From contig CAKPJX010000003.1 in the NCBI GenBank assembly GCA_934163035.1, positions 1-64,000 of the forward strand: a DNA stretch of 64,000 nt, read 5' to 3'. Below the pieces are notes generated by a model. It saw only the letters and a program-made list of their open reading frames with translations. It was not told where the DNA came from and ran no database searches. The translations under genes were made by a program, and so were the position numbers. Every line of letters starts with the position of its first letter. Position 1 is the stretch's first letter. Origin of the DNA: an uncultured Bacilli bacterium. Its GTDB lineage: Bacteria > Bacillota_I > Bacilli_A > RF39 > UBA660. This document shows positions 26,782 through 35,002 of this stretch, one piece after another.

Positions 26782-28722
26782 TAATATTTCGGCCTTTGTT
26801 AATTTATCATAGTCTTTAATGTTCTTCTCTTTAGCTATTTTTCTAAGCTTAGTAATAGACATTAATTCATAATTATTATCTGAATCTTCAGGCATTTTTT
26901 TATTTTCTACTAAGTAATCAATTTGTTCTTTAGTTAAAGTCTCATACTCTAATAAAGATTCAGCAATTAATTTTAATAATTCTTTATTTTCTTTAATAAT
27001 TTTAGTTGCTCTATCATGACAAGAATTGATTATCTTACGCATTTCCATATCTATTTCATTAGCAACCTCATTTGAAAAGTGCTGTGCTTTATTATAATCT
27101 CTACCTAAAAAGACACTACCTTCTTGTTGTTCAAATTGAAGAGGACCTAAATCACTCATTCCATATTCACAAACCATAGCTCTAGCAATCTTAGTAGCTT
27201 TTTCAAAGTCGTTATGTGCTCCTGTTGTTATTTCCCCAAAAGTAATCTCTTCAGCAGTTCTACCACCTAGTAAGCCAACTATTTCTTCTAGTAAATCAGT
27301 CTTAGTAGAGCATAATTTTTCTTCACTAGGAACCATCATATTATACCCACCTGCTGAGCCTCTAGGAATTATAGTAACCTTTTGAACATCATTAGCATTT
27401 TTTAATTTTAAACCAATAACAGCATGACCAGCTTCGTGGTAAGCAACAAGTTTTCTATCATTTTCACTATACTTACGAGACGTTTTAGCAGGACCCATAA
27501 GTACTCTATCAGTAGCCTCATCTATTTCACTCATAGTAATACTTTCTTTATTACGACGAACTGCTAAAAGTGCAGCTTCATTTAATAGGTTTTCAAGATC
27601 AGCACCACTGAAACCAGGAGTTCTCTTAGCTAAATTAGCAAGTGTTATTCCATCAGCAAGTACTTTATTTTTTGCATGTACTGCTAAAATTTCTTGTCTT
27701 TCTTTTATATCTGGTAAATTAACCGTAACCTGTCTATCAAATCTTCCTGGACGAAGTAATGCAGGATCTAATACATCAGGCCTATTAGTAGCCGCAATAA
27801 TAATTATTCCCTCATTAGCACCAAATCCATCCATTTCAGTAAGTAATTGATTTAAGGTTTGTTCACGTTCATCATGACCTCCACCTAAACCAGTACCTCT
27901 TTGACGACCAACTGCATCAATTTCATCAATAAATATTAAACAAGGAGCATTGCGTTTAGCTTGTTGGAACATATCTCTAACACGACTAGCACCAACACCA
28001 ACAAATAACTCAACAAAGTCAGATCCACTTATAAAGTAAAATGGAACATTAGCTTCTCCTGCTACAGCCTTAGCTAATAAAGTTTTACCAGTTCCTGGAG
28101 GACCAAATAATAACACACCTTTAGGAATTCTAGCACCTAATTTTTGGAATTTCTTAGGATTCTTTAAGAAATCAATAAGTTCTTTTACTTCTTCTTTTTC
28201 CTCTTTTAATCCAGCAACATCTTTAAAAGTAACTTTATTTTTATCACTATTAAGTCTTGCTCTACTTTTTCCAAAATCAAGCGAACTCTTATTACCAGCC
28301 ATTTGTCTAGTTAAAAACCAGAATGCGCCAACAATTAATAATAAGATTGGTAATACATTAACTACAAAAAGTAAAACTGTTGATGAATCAGGATCAGGAA
28401 TTGTAGTAAACTTAAATCCTTGTTCATCACTTGCACTAACTATCTTCTTCATTACTTCATCGCTTAGTGGAAGTCTAACAAAGAATGACTCATTATCTTT
28501 ATACCCTTTTAAAGTACCTCTAACTTCATAAGTATAAGCATTAGCTCTAGCAACAAGCTCTAATTCTTTTACTTCACCTTTATTCATTACATCAATAAAT
28601 TCATTATAAGTTAAATCATTAACCACTTTATTCATTACATTAAAAGTATAAAATATAGCTAACATAGCTAATGCTAAAAATAAATATGGCAACAATCCTC
28701 TCTTAACATTTTTTTTCTTCAT
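26758..28722 (-). CDS. ftsH: ATP-dependent zinc metalloprotease FtsH
   Basis: A 654-residue membrane AAA+ protease. Two N-terminal membrane helices (about 10-28 and 115-137) flank an extracytoplasmic domain. The AAA module has Walker A GPPGTGKTLLAKAVAG, Walker B CLIFIDEIDAVGR and the pore loop in GSDFVELFVGVGASRVRD. The zinc site is HEAGH. The C-terminus ends in a Lys-rich SAP-like helix. It degrades unassembled membrane proteins and is needed for efficient sporulation in Bacillus. It lies 9 nt after tilS; hpt, normally between them, is absent. Confidence 0.97.
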   Translation of the reverse strand: MKKKNVKRGLLPYLFLALAMLAIFYTFNVMNKVVNDLTYNEFIDVMNKGEVKELELVARANAYTYEVRGTLKGYKDNESFFVRLPLSDEVMKKIVSASDEQGFKFTTIPDPDSSTVLLFVVNVLPILLLIVGAFWFLTRQMAGNKSSLDFGKSRARLNSDKNKVTFKDVAGLKEEKEEVKELIDFLKNPKKFQKLGARIPKGVLLFGPPGTGKTLLAKAVAGEANVPFYFISGSDFVELFVGVGASRVRDMFQQAKRNAPCLIFIDEIDAVGRQRGTGLGGGHDEREQTLNQLLTEMDGFGANEGIIIIAATNRPDVLDPALLRPGRFDRQVTVNLPDIKERQEILAVHAKNKVLADGITLANLAKRTPGFSGADLENLLNEAALLAVRRNKESITMSEIDEATDRVLMGPAKTSRKYSENDRKLVAYHEAGHAVIGLKLKNANDVQKVTIIPRGSAGGYNMMVPSEEKLCSTKTDLLEEIVGLLGGRTAEEITFGEITTGAHNDFEKATKIARAMVCEYGMSDLGPLQFEQQEGSVFLGRDYNKAQHFSNEVANEIDMEMRKIINSCHDRATKIIKENKELLKLIAESLLEYETLTKEQIDYLVENKKMPEDSDNNYELMSITKLRKIAKEKNIKDYDKLTKAEILKELDNLN

Positions 28723-28731
28723 AAATTCCTC

Positions 28732-30045
28732 CTAACTATATTTCAATATTATATCATAGTCTTCACTTTTTTTCTTATCAAATTTAGATTTCTTAATTCC
28801 AGGTATCCATACAACTTTACCAACAGAATCAACAACAATTGGCCAAGAATCCCTATCATCTAATTTAATCTTTTTGTCAATAAAAACATCCTTAACCTTC
28901 CCGGAACCAGTTATACCCTTAAGCCTTATCTTATCACCGATCCTTCTAGTCCTAACAATCAAAGGTAAAACAATATCAGAACTATTAAGTCTACATATAC
29001 TATTACTGTTACTATCACAACTATCTACTTTCTCAATCACATGATTATTTGGTAAAGTAACATAATCATTAAACTCAATTTCATAATTAGTAATTGCATT
29101 AGTAACCAAGACTAATTCTAACACATTATAACTTTTTTTCGCAACAACATCATTAGGTAAATTAACAAAACTGTTAACTTTTTTACTATAAATCAAATTC
29201 ATAATAAGATCAATATGCTTATTATTTAGAAGAATCAAATCATCTTGATAAAAACTATCAAGTAAATAATATAATATTTCTTTTTGTAAAAATTGATCTT
29301 CTAACTTAAACTTTTCAATATCAACAACACCATTATTAATAACTCTCTTAATTGCATTATTTCTAGCTCTATCTATAAACTTTTCGGCATCACTTAAAGT
29401 CTCACTAAATTTATAAAATTTTAAATGTACATTATTGTCTTCACTCTTTAAGAATGGAAGTATATATTTTCTATATCTATTTCTAGTATATTTATCTTTT
29501 AAATTAGATTGATCAATAAAGTAGGGAACATTATTTTTCTTATCATACTCTTCTAACTCTGCCTTTGTGTATAAAATAAGCGGTCTAACAATCTTATAAG
29601 TACCCATATCAACAATCTTTTTAAAACCACTATATCCATTTAAATTAGAGCCCCTAACAATTCTCATCAAAACAGTTTCCATCAAGTCATCTCCATGATG
29701 AGCAGTCATTAAATAATTAGCATTATATTTTTTTACTACCTCTTCAAAGAAATGATATCTAATATTTCTAGCTTCATTATGAAAATTATCATCACCATAC
29801 TCTTCAATTACCATTGTCTCAAAAGCAATATTATTTTCTTCACAATACTTTTGCATAAATATTGCCTCATCATAACTCTCAGCCCTTACATTATGATTTA
29901 CATGAGCAACAATCAAAGACAATTTATACTTAGTACGTATCGATAAAAGCATATGCAATAAAGCCATTGAATCTGGTCCAGTTGAACATCCAACAACAAT
30001 TATATCTCCACCATTAAAGGAAAAATTCTTATCAATATCAATCAT
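28732..30045 (-). CDS. tilS: tRNA(Ile)-lysidine synthase
   Basis: A 437-residue enzyme that converts C34 of the CAU-anticodon tRNA-Ile to lysidine, so AUA is read as Ile. This is essential in an AT-rich genome that uses AUA heavily. The N-type ATP PPi-loop reads VVGCSTGPDSMALL (more usually SGGxDS). ARNIRYHFF and TAHHGDDLMETVLMRIVRG follow, with a C-terminal TilS domain (about 365-435). GGAGGAG precedes the ATG. It lies downstream of divIC in the Bacillus order. Confidence 0.96.
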   Translation of the reverse strand: MIDIDKNFSFNGGDIIVVGCSTGPDSMALLHMLLSIRTKYKLSLIVAHVNHNVRAESYDEAIFMQKYCEENNIAFETMVIEEYGDDNFHNEARNIRYHFFEEVVKKYNANYLMTAHHGDDLMETVLMRIVRGSNLNGYSGFKKIVDMGTYKIVRPLILYTKAELEEYDKKNNVPYFIDQSNLKDKYTRNRYRKYILPFLKSEDNNVHLKFYKFSETLSDAEKFIDRARNNAIKRVINNGVVDIEKFKLEDQFLQKEILYYLLDSFYQDDLILLNNKHIDLIMNLIYSKKVNSFVNLPNDVVAKKSYNVLELVLVTNAITNYEIEFNDYVTLPNNHVIEKVDSCDSNSNSICRLNSSDIVLPLIVRTRRIGDKIRLKGITGSGKVKDVFIDKKIKLDDRDSWPIVVDSVGKVVWIPGIKKSKFDKKKSEDYDIILKYS

Positions 30046-30099
30046 ATATACTCCTCCAAGCTAATGTATAGTATATCACAAAAAAAGAAAAAGAGATAA

Positions 30100-30426
30100 C
30101 TATTTAGATTCCTCTGGAATTTTAATAATAAACTCCCCATCTTTAGAATATAAATATTTCTCTCTCGCATATCTCGCAATATAATCAGGATCCTTTAATC
30201 TATCTGCATCAGCTCTAAGTTCATCCTCTTTCTCTCTCAAGTTGACTAGCTCTTTGTCCAGTTGCTTTTTCTCTTTATATTTATCATATATCTCAACCCA
30301 AGATTTTCCAATAGTAAAAGTAGTAAGTCCTATTATAAAAATAGACGTACATCCCAATAACAGCAATCTAAGTTTTTTCTTTTTAACTTTTCTACGCTTT
30401 TTTGGCAAATCACTATCACCTACCAT
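30100..30426 (-). CDS. divIC: DivIC/FtsB-type septum formation initiator
   Basis: A short single-span protein. A basic N-terminus (LPKKRRKVKKKK) is followed by one membrane helix (LLLLGCTSIFIIGLTTFTIG), a coiled coil (YKEKKQLDKELVNLREKEDELRADADRLKD) and the family motif DPDYIARYAREKYLYSKDGE. It acts with FtsL and DivIB at division. The start is unclear: the ATG at 30426 lies only about 4 nt after the predicted transcription start, while a TTG at 30408 has TAGGTG 8 nt upstream and would be a better ribosome site. The frame also extends upstream to 30468 without support. Synteny yabP-yabQ-divIC-tilS supports the call. Confidence 0.88.
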   Translation of the reverse strand: MVGDSDLPKKRRKVKKKKLRLLLLGCTSIFIIGLTTFTIGKSWVEIYDKYKEKKQLDKELVNLREKEDELRADADRLKDPDYIARYAREKYLYSKDGEFIIKIPEESK

Positions 30427-30436
30427 TACACCATAC

Positions 30437-30465
30437 ATTATAATAGATGAAAATAATAGATACAA
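30437..30465 (-). promoter_or_regulatory. Candidate promoter of divIC-tilS-ftsH
   Basis: TTGTAT (30460-30465), a 17-bp spacer and TATAAT (30437-30442) on the minus strand. The predicted start near 30430 leaves almost no leader for the ATG at 30426 and about 22 nt for the TTG at 30408. Confidence 0.5.
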
Positions 30466-30504
30466 CAAAAAAAGAAAAAAATATAACCACTTTACAATAT
30501 TTAG

Positions 30505-30774
30505 TCACATTTTTTTACCTAAAAATAATTTAGCTACAAAAAAACCCAAAACAAATGATAGTAAAAAATATATATGTAAAATACCAGAATTAATTTTACT
30601 TATAATTATAAAGTATAATAATGAAAAATCAATTACATATATTAAGGTAAAAATAATCCTAGATACCTTTTTACCATGAAACAAAAATTTATGATTAAGT
30701 CTAGTAATAACATAAAAACAAATTCCATAGAAAAAGGAAAAAAATAGTGATATTAACTGTGCTTTTAAATTCAT
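30505..30774 (-). CDS. yabQ: Spore cortex biosynthesis protein YabQ
   Basis: An 89-residue protein with three hydrophobic segments (SLFFSFFYGICFYVITRL, then IIFTLIYVIDFSLLYFII and LHIYFLLSFVLGFFVAKLFLG). Together with its place between yabP and divIC this matches YabQ, a SigE-controlled membrane protein needed for the spore cortex in B. subtilis. It is shorter than the Bacillus protein. Its ATG overlaps the yabP stop by one base (TAATG), so translation is coupled. The call leans on synteny as much as on sequence. Confidence 0.75.
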   Translation of the reverse strand: MNLKAQLISLFFSFFYGICFYVITRLNHKFLFHGKKVSRIIFTLIYVIDFSLLYFIIISKINSGILHIYFLLSFVLGFFVAKLFLGKKM

Positions 30775-31067
30775 TACTTAAACAGTCTATTAAAAATACT
30801 ATTTTCTTTATTTTTACTAGAACTATCTTCAACATAATTAATACCACTAATCATTCCCTTAATTGAAACATTTCCTTGTAAAGTATCCAGTTTTATAAGT
30901 TCAAGATCATTTCCTTTTATAATCATAAAACCAGAAATAGTTTCTAACAAAAACTGTTCATTATCAAAATTTTCAATCTTTTTTACTCCTGTTACTACCA
31001 ATGACTTCCTATCTAACAAACTAATACCATGATTATAACCATTAATACTATTTTCTTGTTTATCCAT
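30774..31067 (-). CDS. yabP: Sporulation protein YabP
   Basis: A 97-residue member of the YabP/YqfC family, related in form to a LysM-like small beta domain. It has HGISLLDRKSLVVTGVKKIENFDNEQFLLETISGFMIIKG, then LDTLQGNVSIKGMISGINY. In Bacillus it is made in the mother cell and needed for sporulation, and for YabQ localisation in some species. AGGAGGCTATT precedes the ATG. It pairs with yabQ in a two-gene unit. Confidence 0.88.
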   Translation of the reverse strand: MDKQENSINGYNHGISLLDRKSLVVTGVKKIENFDNEQFLLETISGFMIIKGNDLELIKLDTLQGNVSIKGMISGINYVEDSSSKNKENSIFNRLFK

Positions 31068-31111
31068 AATAGCCTCCTAAAAAAGACTATGCAAACAGGA
31101 ATAAAAAAATT

Positions 31112-31136
31112 ACAAAAAAAAGATGTTTCCATCTTT
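31112..31136 (-). terminator. Intrinsic terminator after spoVG
   Basis: AAAGATG / CATCTTT with a GAAA loop (31119-31136) and a seven-T run on the minus strand, 8 nt after the spoVG stop. Confidence 0.85.
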
Positions 31137-31143
31137 TTAGAAT

Positions 31144-31425
31144 TTATTCTTCTTCCTCACTGTCTTCATCACTAGCATTTTTATATGCATCCAAAATTGC
31201 TTCTTCAAACATTGAGCGAACTTCTGGATTAATAGGGTGAGCTATATCACGATAACCTCCAGTAGTAGTTTTACGACTAGGCATAGCTATAAATAAACCG
31301 TTGTCTCCTTCAATAATACGAATATCATGTACAGCAAAGCTATCGTCGATTAGTACAGAAGCAATACCTTTCATACGAGAACCTTCCTTCTCAATTTTAC
31401 GTACATTTACTGATGTAATTTTCAT
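31144..31425 (-). CDS. spoVG: Regulatory protein SpoVG
   Basis: A 93-residue RNA/DNA-binding regulator with the full family pattern: MKITSVNVRKIEKEGSRMKG, DDSFAVHDIRIIEGDNGLFIAMPSRK, then IAHPINPEVRSMFEEAI. The acidic tail ends DEDSEEEE. In Bacillus it affects septation and sporulation; in Listeria and Staphylococcus it is a global post-transcriptional regulator. GGGAGGAATATTTAC precedes the ATG. It is a single-gene unit with promoter and terminator. Confidence 0.97.
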   Translation of the reverse strand: MKITSVNVRKIEKEGSRMKGIASVLIDDSFAVHDIRIIEGDNGLFIAMPSRKTTTGGYRDIAHPINPEVRSMFEEAILDAYKNASDEDSEEEE

Positions 31426-31467
31426 GTAAATATTCCTCCCTCTTAAAGTTTAAAACTTTATAACTAC

Positions 31468-31496
31468 ATTTTATAATAATATTATTGAAAATGCAA
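31468..31496 (-). promoter_or_regulatory. Candidate promoter of spoVG
   Basis: TTGCAT (31491-31496), a 17-bp spacer and TAAAAT (31468-31473) on the minus strand. An AAAGTTTTAAACTTT hairpin lies in the leader. No SigH-type AGGA box was found, unlike Bacillus spoVG. Confidence 0.45.
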
Positions 31497-31519
31497 CAAT
31501 TTTTATAAATCTAGGAAGG

Positions 31520-31732
31520 CTAATCAACAATTTCCAAATTTTCAACTAACAAATCACTATAACTAAAAGATTTAACCTTAGAATCATCTAATCTAATAAT
31601 AAATATAGCTGGATAAACATCAGTAATTACTCCTGAAAATTCATCAATCTGATTTCTTGCTCCTTTAAATCTAAAAGAATGCAATATATCTTTATTTTGT
31701 AAGACCATCTCTCTAACCTTATCTAATGTCAT
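31520..31732 (-). CDS. veg: Veg protein
   Basis: A 70-residue protein matching Veg: MTLDKVREMVLQNKDILHSF, then FKGARNQIDEFSGVITDVYPAIFIIR and SFSYSDLLVENLEI. It has a small SH3-like fold. In B. subtilis Veg is highly expressed and stimulates biofilm matrix genes by interfering with SinR. That is notable because TasA/SipW-type matrix genes lie 2 kb away here. It overlaps the yabG stop by 4 nt (ATGA), so it is translated with yabG. Confidence 0.93.
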   Translation of the reverse strand: MTLDKVREMVLQNKDILHSFRFKGARNQIDEFSGVITDVYPAIFIIRLDDSKVKSFSYSDLLVENLEIVD

Positions 31733-32511
31733 CTTGGATACCCCACATACATCATACCATTAGTAATTATTCCACCAATACCATCTTTTCCATACTTTGT
31801 TTTTTCAATCAAATGGATTAAATCTATACTTTGATTCTTGTTAGATAACGCCAAAGAAGTTGCAATAATAGCTGGATCTAGTGCATGAATGTTAATTCTT
31901 TTAGGACTTGATGCAAAATTAGCACCAGCTCTAATCAACTCCTCATAATTTGATTGACAAGCACCAGCAATAACAATTAATTTATCCTGACTTTTCTCAT
32001 ATTTTCTAGCTGCTTTAACAGCCTCAATAAAATTTGATGTATTTTGGTAACTGTCTAAGCTTTTAATATCTTTCTTTCTAGAATAATAAGCATCATGCCC
32101 AGTAATAACAACAATATCTGGCTTAAACTCATTTAATAATTCATAAGTCTTAAAAGGCATCTCCAATTCAGATAAAGCTATACCATTAGCCTTAACTTTC
32201 ATATCCTTATAAAAGGTCATACACCTTTCTAAATAATCTTCATCTCCATCAATATGTAAAATCTTACCGGGTAAATAAAAATACTCACTTCTATCAATCT
32301 TTATATCTCTAAGATTTTCCTCAATTATTTTTTTATCTTGACTACTATCTGTAGATCCTGCAGCTACCAGATCATCAATCAAGCTATCCGCGCAAAGACG
32401 TAAATCTACACCCTTTAAAAAGACAACATCACCTTCAAAACCCACAATTTTAAAAAGGACATCATGCTTATGAGAAATTCTAGTAACAATATCTCCAATT
32501 TTAAAATCCAA
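31729..32511 (-). CDS. yabG: Sporulation-specific protease YabG
   Basis: A 260-residue cysteine protease that processes spore coat proteins (SpoIVA, SafA) in Bacillus. Conserved parts include KILHIDGDEDYLERCMTFYKDMKVKANG, PDIVVITGHDAYYSRKKDI and IVIAGACQSNYEELIRAGANFASSPKRINIHALDP. The longest frame starts at 32526, but a TTG at 32511 with GTGGAG 9 nt upstream gives MDFKIGDIVTRISHKHDVLF, which aligns with the Bacillus start MQFQIGDMVAR. It implies a mother-cell coat-maturation step in this organism. Confidence 0.93.
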   Translation of the reverse strand: MDFKIGDIVTRISHKHDVLFKIVGFEGDVVFLKGVDLRLCADSLIDDLVAAGSTDSSQDKKIIEENLRDIKIDRSEYFYLPGKILHIDGDEDYLERCMTFYKDMKVKANGIALSELEMPFKTYELLNEFKPDIVVITGHDAYYSRKKDIKSLDSYQNTSNFIEAVKAARKYEKSQDKLIVIAGACQSNYEELIRAGANFASSPKRINIHALDPAIIATSLALSNKNQSIDLIHLIEKTKYGKDGIGGIITNGMMYVGYPR

Positions 32512-32554
32512 TAGAATCATCTCCACTTAAATATATGAAGAAAAAAGATTTATA

Positions 32555-32578
32555 TGAAAAAAATTAGCTTACGCTAAT
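32555..32578 (-). terminator. Intrinsic terminator at the end of rsmA
   Basis: ATTAGC / GCTAAT with a GTAA loop (32563-32578) overlapping the rsmA stop, followed by TTTTTTTC on the minus strand. Confidence 0.85.
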
Positions 32579-33374
32579 CAATTAATCTATTGGCTAAATC
32601 TACAAAAACTGACAAATCAAGCTCTTCAGCTCTACTTTTAAGACTCAAATTATGTTCCAATAAAACACTTTCAAGAACTTTTAAGTCATATTTACCTAAA
32701 TTATTTTTAATTGTTTTTCTCTTAAATCTAAAACTATCTTTAACCAAACTTTGAAAAAATGAATAATCTTTTATCTTTGGCCTATCTTTTTTTTCTGTAA
32801 AAGAAATAACTACACTATCAACATTTGGTATAGGAACAAATTCATCTCTAGAAACAAAAAACTCTAATTTAATATCAAAAAAATACTGTAATATAACAGA
32901 AATAGAACCATATTCCTTGTTTCCACATTTAGATGAAAATCTATCTCCAACTTCCCTTTGAACCATCATAACAATTTTTTTAAATTTAAGTCCACTATCT
33001 ATCAATTTTAAAATAATAGGAGTCGTTATATAGTAAGGTACATTACTTATAAAGTACAAGTTATCATAATCATAACTAGATATATCATTCATTATATTAG
33101 CTTGTAAAAAGTCCTTATAAATCACTTTTACGTTAGAAACATTAGCTAATCTTTTATTAATTTCACTCTCTAAACTACTATCAATCTCATAAGCCAAAAC
33201 ATTATCAGCATCTCTAGCAAGTTCTCTAGTCATAATGGCACCACCTGGTCCAACTTCCAAAACTAAAGATCTAGGAGTAATATCAGCAGAATCAACAATC
33301 CTTTTAACAACACTATCATCTTTTAAGAAATTTTGTCCAAACTTCTTTTTAAATTTAACATTATATTTTTCCAT
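32574..33374 (-). CDS. rsmA: 16S rRNA adenine dimethyltransferase (KsgA)
   Basis: A 266-residue enzyme that dimethylates two adjacent adenines in helix 45 of 16S rRNA. It has the start KKFGQNFLKDDSVVKRIVD, the SAM motif VLEVGPGGAIMTREL, ISNVPYYITTPI (NLPY-type motif, here NVPY) and MVQREVGDRFSSK. The C-terminal helical domain is complete. The order metG-tatD-(rnmV)-rsmA-yabG-veg of Bacillus is kept, except that rnmV is absent and replaced by the SipW/TasA-like block. It lies 12 nt after sipW and probably shares its transcript. Confidence 0.97.
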   Translation of the reverse strand: MEKYNVKFKKKFGQNFLKDDSVVKRIVDSADITPRSLVLEVGPGGAIMTRELARDADNVLAYEIDSSLESEINKRLANVSNVKVIYKDFLQANIMNDISSYDYDNLYFISNVPYYITTPIILKLIDSGLKFKKIVMMVQREVGDRFSSKCGNKEYGSISVILQYFFDIKLEFFVSRDEFVPIPNVDSVVISFTEKKDRPKIKDYSFFQSLVKDSFRFKRKTIKNNLGKYDLKVLESVLLEHNLSLKSRAEELDLSVFVDLANRLID

Positions 33375-33386
33375 AAATCCCTCAAA

Positions 33387-34235
33387 TTATAATATTTCTA
33401 TATCTTCATCTTCATTATTTTTTTCTTTATCATCATCTATTGAATTATCATGTAAAACTTGAGTATTATCTATACTATTCAAATTATCTTCAAGCAATAT
33501 TTCACCAGTATTTTGATCATTAGTTAAAACATCACTAATAGCATCATTACTTTCATAAGTAAATTCAATAATATCATCTTGTAAATTAAGTTTTTCTTCT
33601 TGAGACTCATCATAATCAACAGCATAATATTGTTTTATTTTTTTAATTAATTTTAAAACATCATAAATGATAATTGCTGCAGCAGGTAAAGCCACTAATA
33701 TTAAAAACCCAGATGAAGTTGTAAGCAAATGTCTAATATAACCAAGTTTTGGTATTCTAAAAAAAACTTTACCAAACACTTTAGATTCATCTACTAAAGC
33801 TGGATCTTCAGCATTATTATTATCACCTTTAGTTCTAAATACATATCTTCCACTATCAGTAAGTTCTTTACCAATTATCCTATGTGTTACAGTCAATCCA
33901 GAATAATTGGGATCACCAGAAGAAAATGTTATAATATCACCCTTTTTTAAATTCTTAGGATTACTTCTAAATATAACTACAGCATCATTAACATTTATAT
34001 TAGGTACCATACTAGGTGAAACTATTATGAACGCTGCAAACAACGGTGATTTTCCATTATTGCTTTTCTTATTATGGATCGTGTCAACAAAATATATCAA
34101 AACAAGAAGAACAATAAAAACAAAAAGTAAACCAATAACATACATAAGAGATTTAGCTACAAAACATAATAAGTACTTGAGTTTTGATAAAAAACTATTA
34201 TTAGATTTAAAGTTTCCATACTTTTTAATATTCAT
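33387..34235 (-). CDS. sipW: SipW-type (ER-type) signal peptidase I
   Basis: A 282-residue membrane protease. The N-terminal membrane helix is about residues 30-55. The catalytic Ser is in IVSPSMVPNI, and the Lys of classical signal peptidase is replaced by His in LTVTHRIIG, which defines the SipW/Sec11 type. TKGDNNNAEDP is the conserved box E, and a second membrane helix lies near 180-205. An unusually long acidic tail of about 75 residues follows, ending DDDKEKNNEDEDIEIL, with no known role. AGGAGGAG supports the ATG at 34235 over the TTG at 34256. Three TasA-like genes lie just upstream, so it probably cleaves them. Confidence 0.9.
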   Translation of the reverse strand: MNIKKYGNFKSNNSFLSKLKYLLCFVAKSLMYVIGLLFVFIVLLVLIYFVDTIHNKKSNNGKSPLFAAFIIVSPSMVPNINVNDAVVIFRSNPKNLKKGDIITFSSGDPNYSGLTVTHRIIGKELTDSGRYVFRTKGDNNNAEDPALVDESKVFGKVFFRIPKLGYIRHLLTTSSGFLILVALPAAAIIIYDVLKLIKKIKQYYAVDYDESQEEKLNLQDDIIEFTYESNDAISDVLTNDQNTGEILLEDNLNSIDNTQVLHDNSIDDDKEKNNEDEDIEIL

Positions 34236-34295
34236 AACTACTCCTCCTATTTTCAATTATAATACGCCAATTAAAAAAAAACTATAATTTAGCAA

Positions 34296-34320
34296 TAAAA
34301 AAAAGACGCTTTACACGTCT
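34296..34320 (-). terminator. Intrinsic terminator after the TasA-like genes
   Basis: AGACG / CGTCT with a 7-nt loop (34304-34320) and a seven-to-eight-T run on the minus strand, ending the TasA-like transcript before sipW. Confidence 0.75.
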
Positions 34321-34321
34321 A

Positions 34322-34951
34322 TTATAAAACTTTACCATATACGTTTATCTTCAGTTTATATTTCCTAATAATATTATCAAGTATAGTATTATCAGATACC
34401 CACATTCTTAATCTAAAATAATCATTAAAACTTTTTTTCTCTGCCGTATTATTTTCAAAAGATCCTTCATATAAAATCATACCATTAGCAGGACTTCCTA
34501 AAATACTTTCTTCATCATTAGGGATAAACTTTGAAGGTGTAGAAGTTATAGGAACATCAATGTACTTACCATCTTCATATTTTTGTAAGTAAATTCTTAT
34601 ATTATCATCAGATAAATGTTCATAATCAATAAAAGGAATCTTTTCAGCAACAACTTCATAGTTAACAGTAGTAATTCCAGCAATAGTAGAAGAAACTACA
34701 AAATCATAAACATTTCCTGAACCATCCAGTTTTTTACCAACACTATTAGACATTGGTACTGCATTTGTAATTGATATACCATCATTTTTTTCAACAAATG
34801 ACATTGAAATAGTTCCAGTAGTAATTTCGTTTTCCTTAGTACCTGTCAAAGTAGTAACAAAAACTGCATAGGAAATACCAACCACAGCAATAATCAAAAT
34901 GGCAAGTCCAAGAACAGATAAAATAATTTGTCTAGATAAAGAATTTTGCAT
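34322..34951 (-). CDS. TasA/camelysin-like secreted protein, copy 1
   Basis: A 209-residue protein with an N-terminal hydrophobic segment (about 10-31, VLGLAILIIAVVGISYAVF) of the SipW-substrate kind, then TTGTISMSF and a beta-rich domain. It shares with the two upstream copies the motifs D(N/K)IRIYLxK, YVP/FIP, GSPANGMILYEG and YRLRMWVSD, ending INVYGKVL. TasA-like proteins form extracellular fibres or are surface peptidase-like proteins. The family call is inferred from architecture and adjacency to SipW. AGGAAGGGATCAT precedes the ATG. Confidence 0.6.
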   Translation of the reverse strand: MQNSLSRQIILSVLGLAILIIAVVGISYAVFVTTLTGTKENEITTGTISMSFVEKNDGISITNAVPMSNSVGKKLDGSGNVYDFVVSSTIAGITTVNYEVVAEKIPFIDYEHLSDDNIRIYLQKYEDGKYIDVPITSTPSKFIPNDEESILGSPANGMILYEGSFENNTAEKKSFNDYFRLRMWVSDNTILDNIIRKYKLKINVYGKVL

Positions 34952-35002
34952 ATGATCCCTTCCTACATAATATAAATTACCACAATTACTAAATTAAATC
35001 AA

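Noticed and set aside
30242..30679. Plus-strand frame of 145 residues across divIC and yabQ
   Set aside because: Antisense to two syntenic genes; Ser/Phe-rich composition is typical of a reverse-complement shadow.
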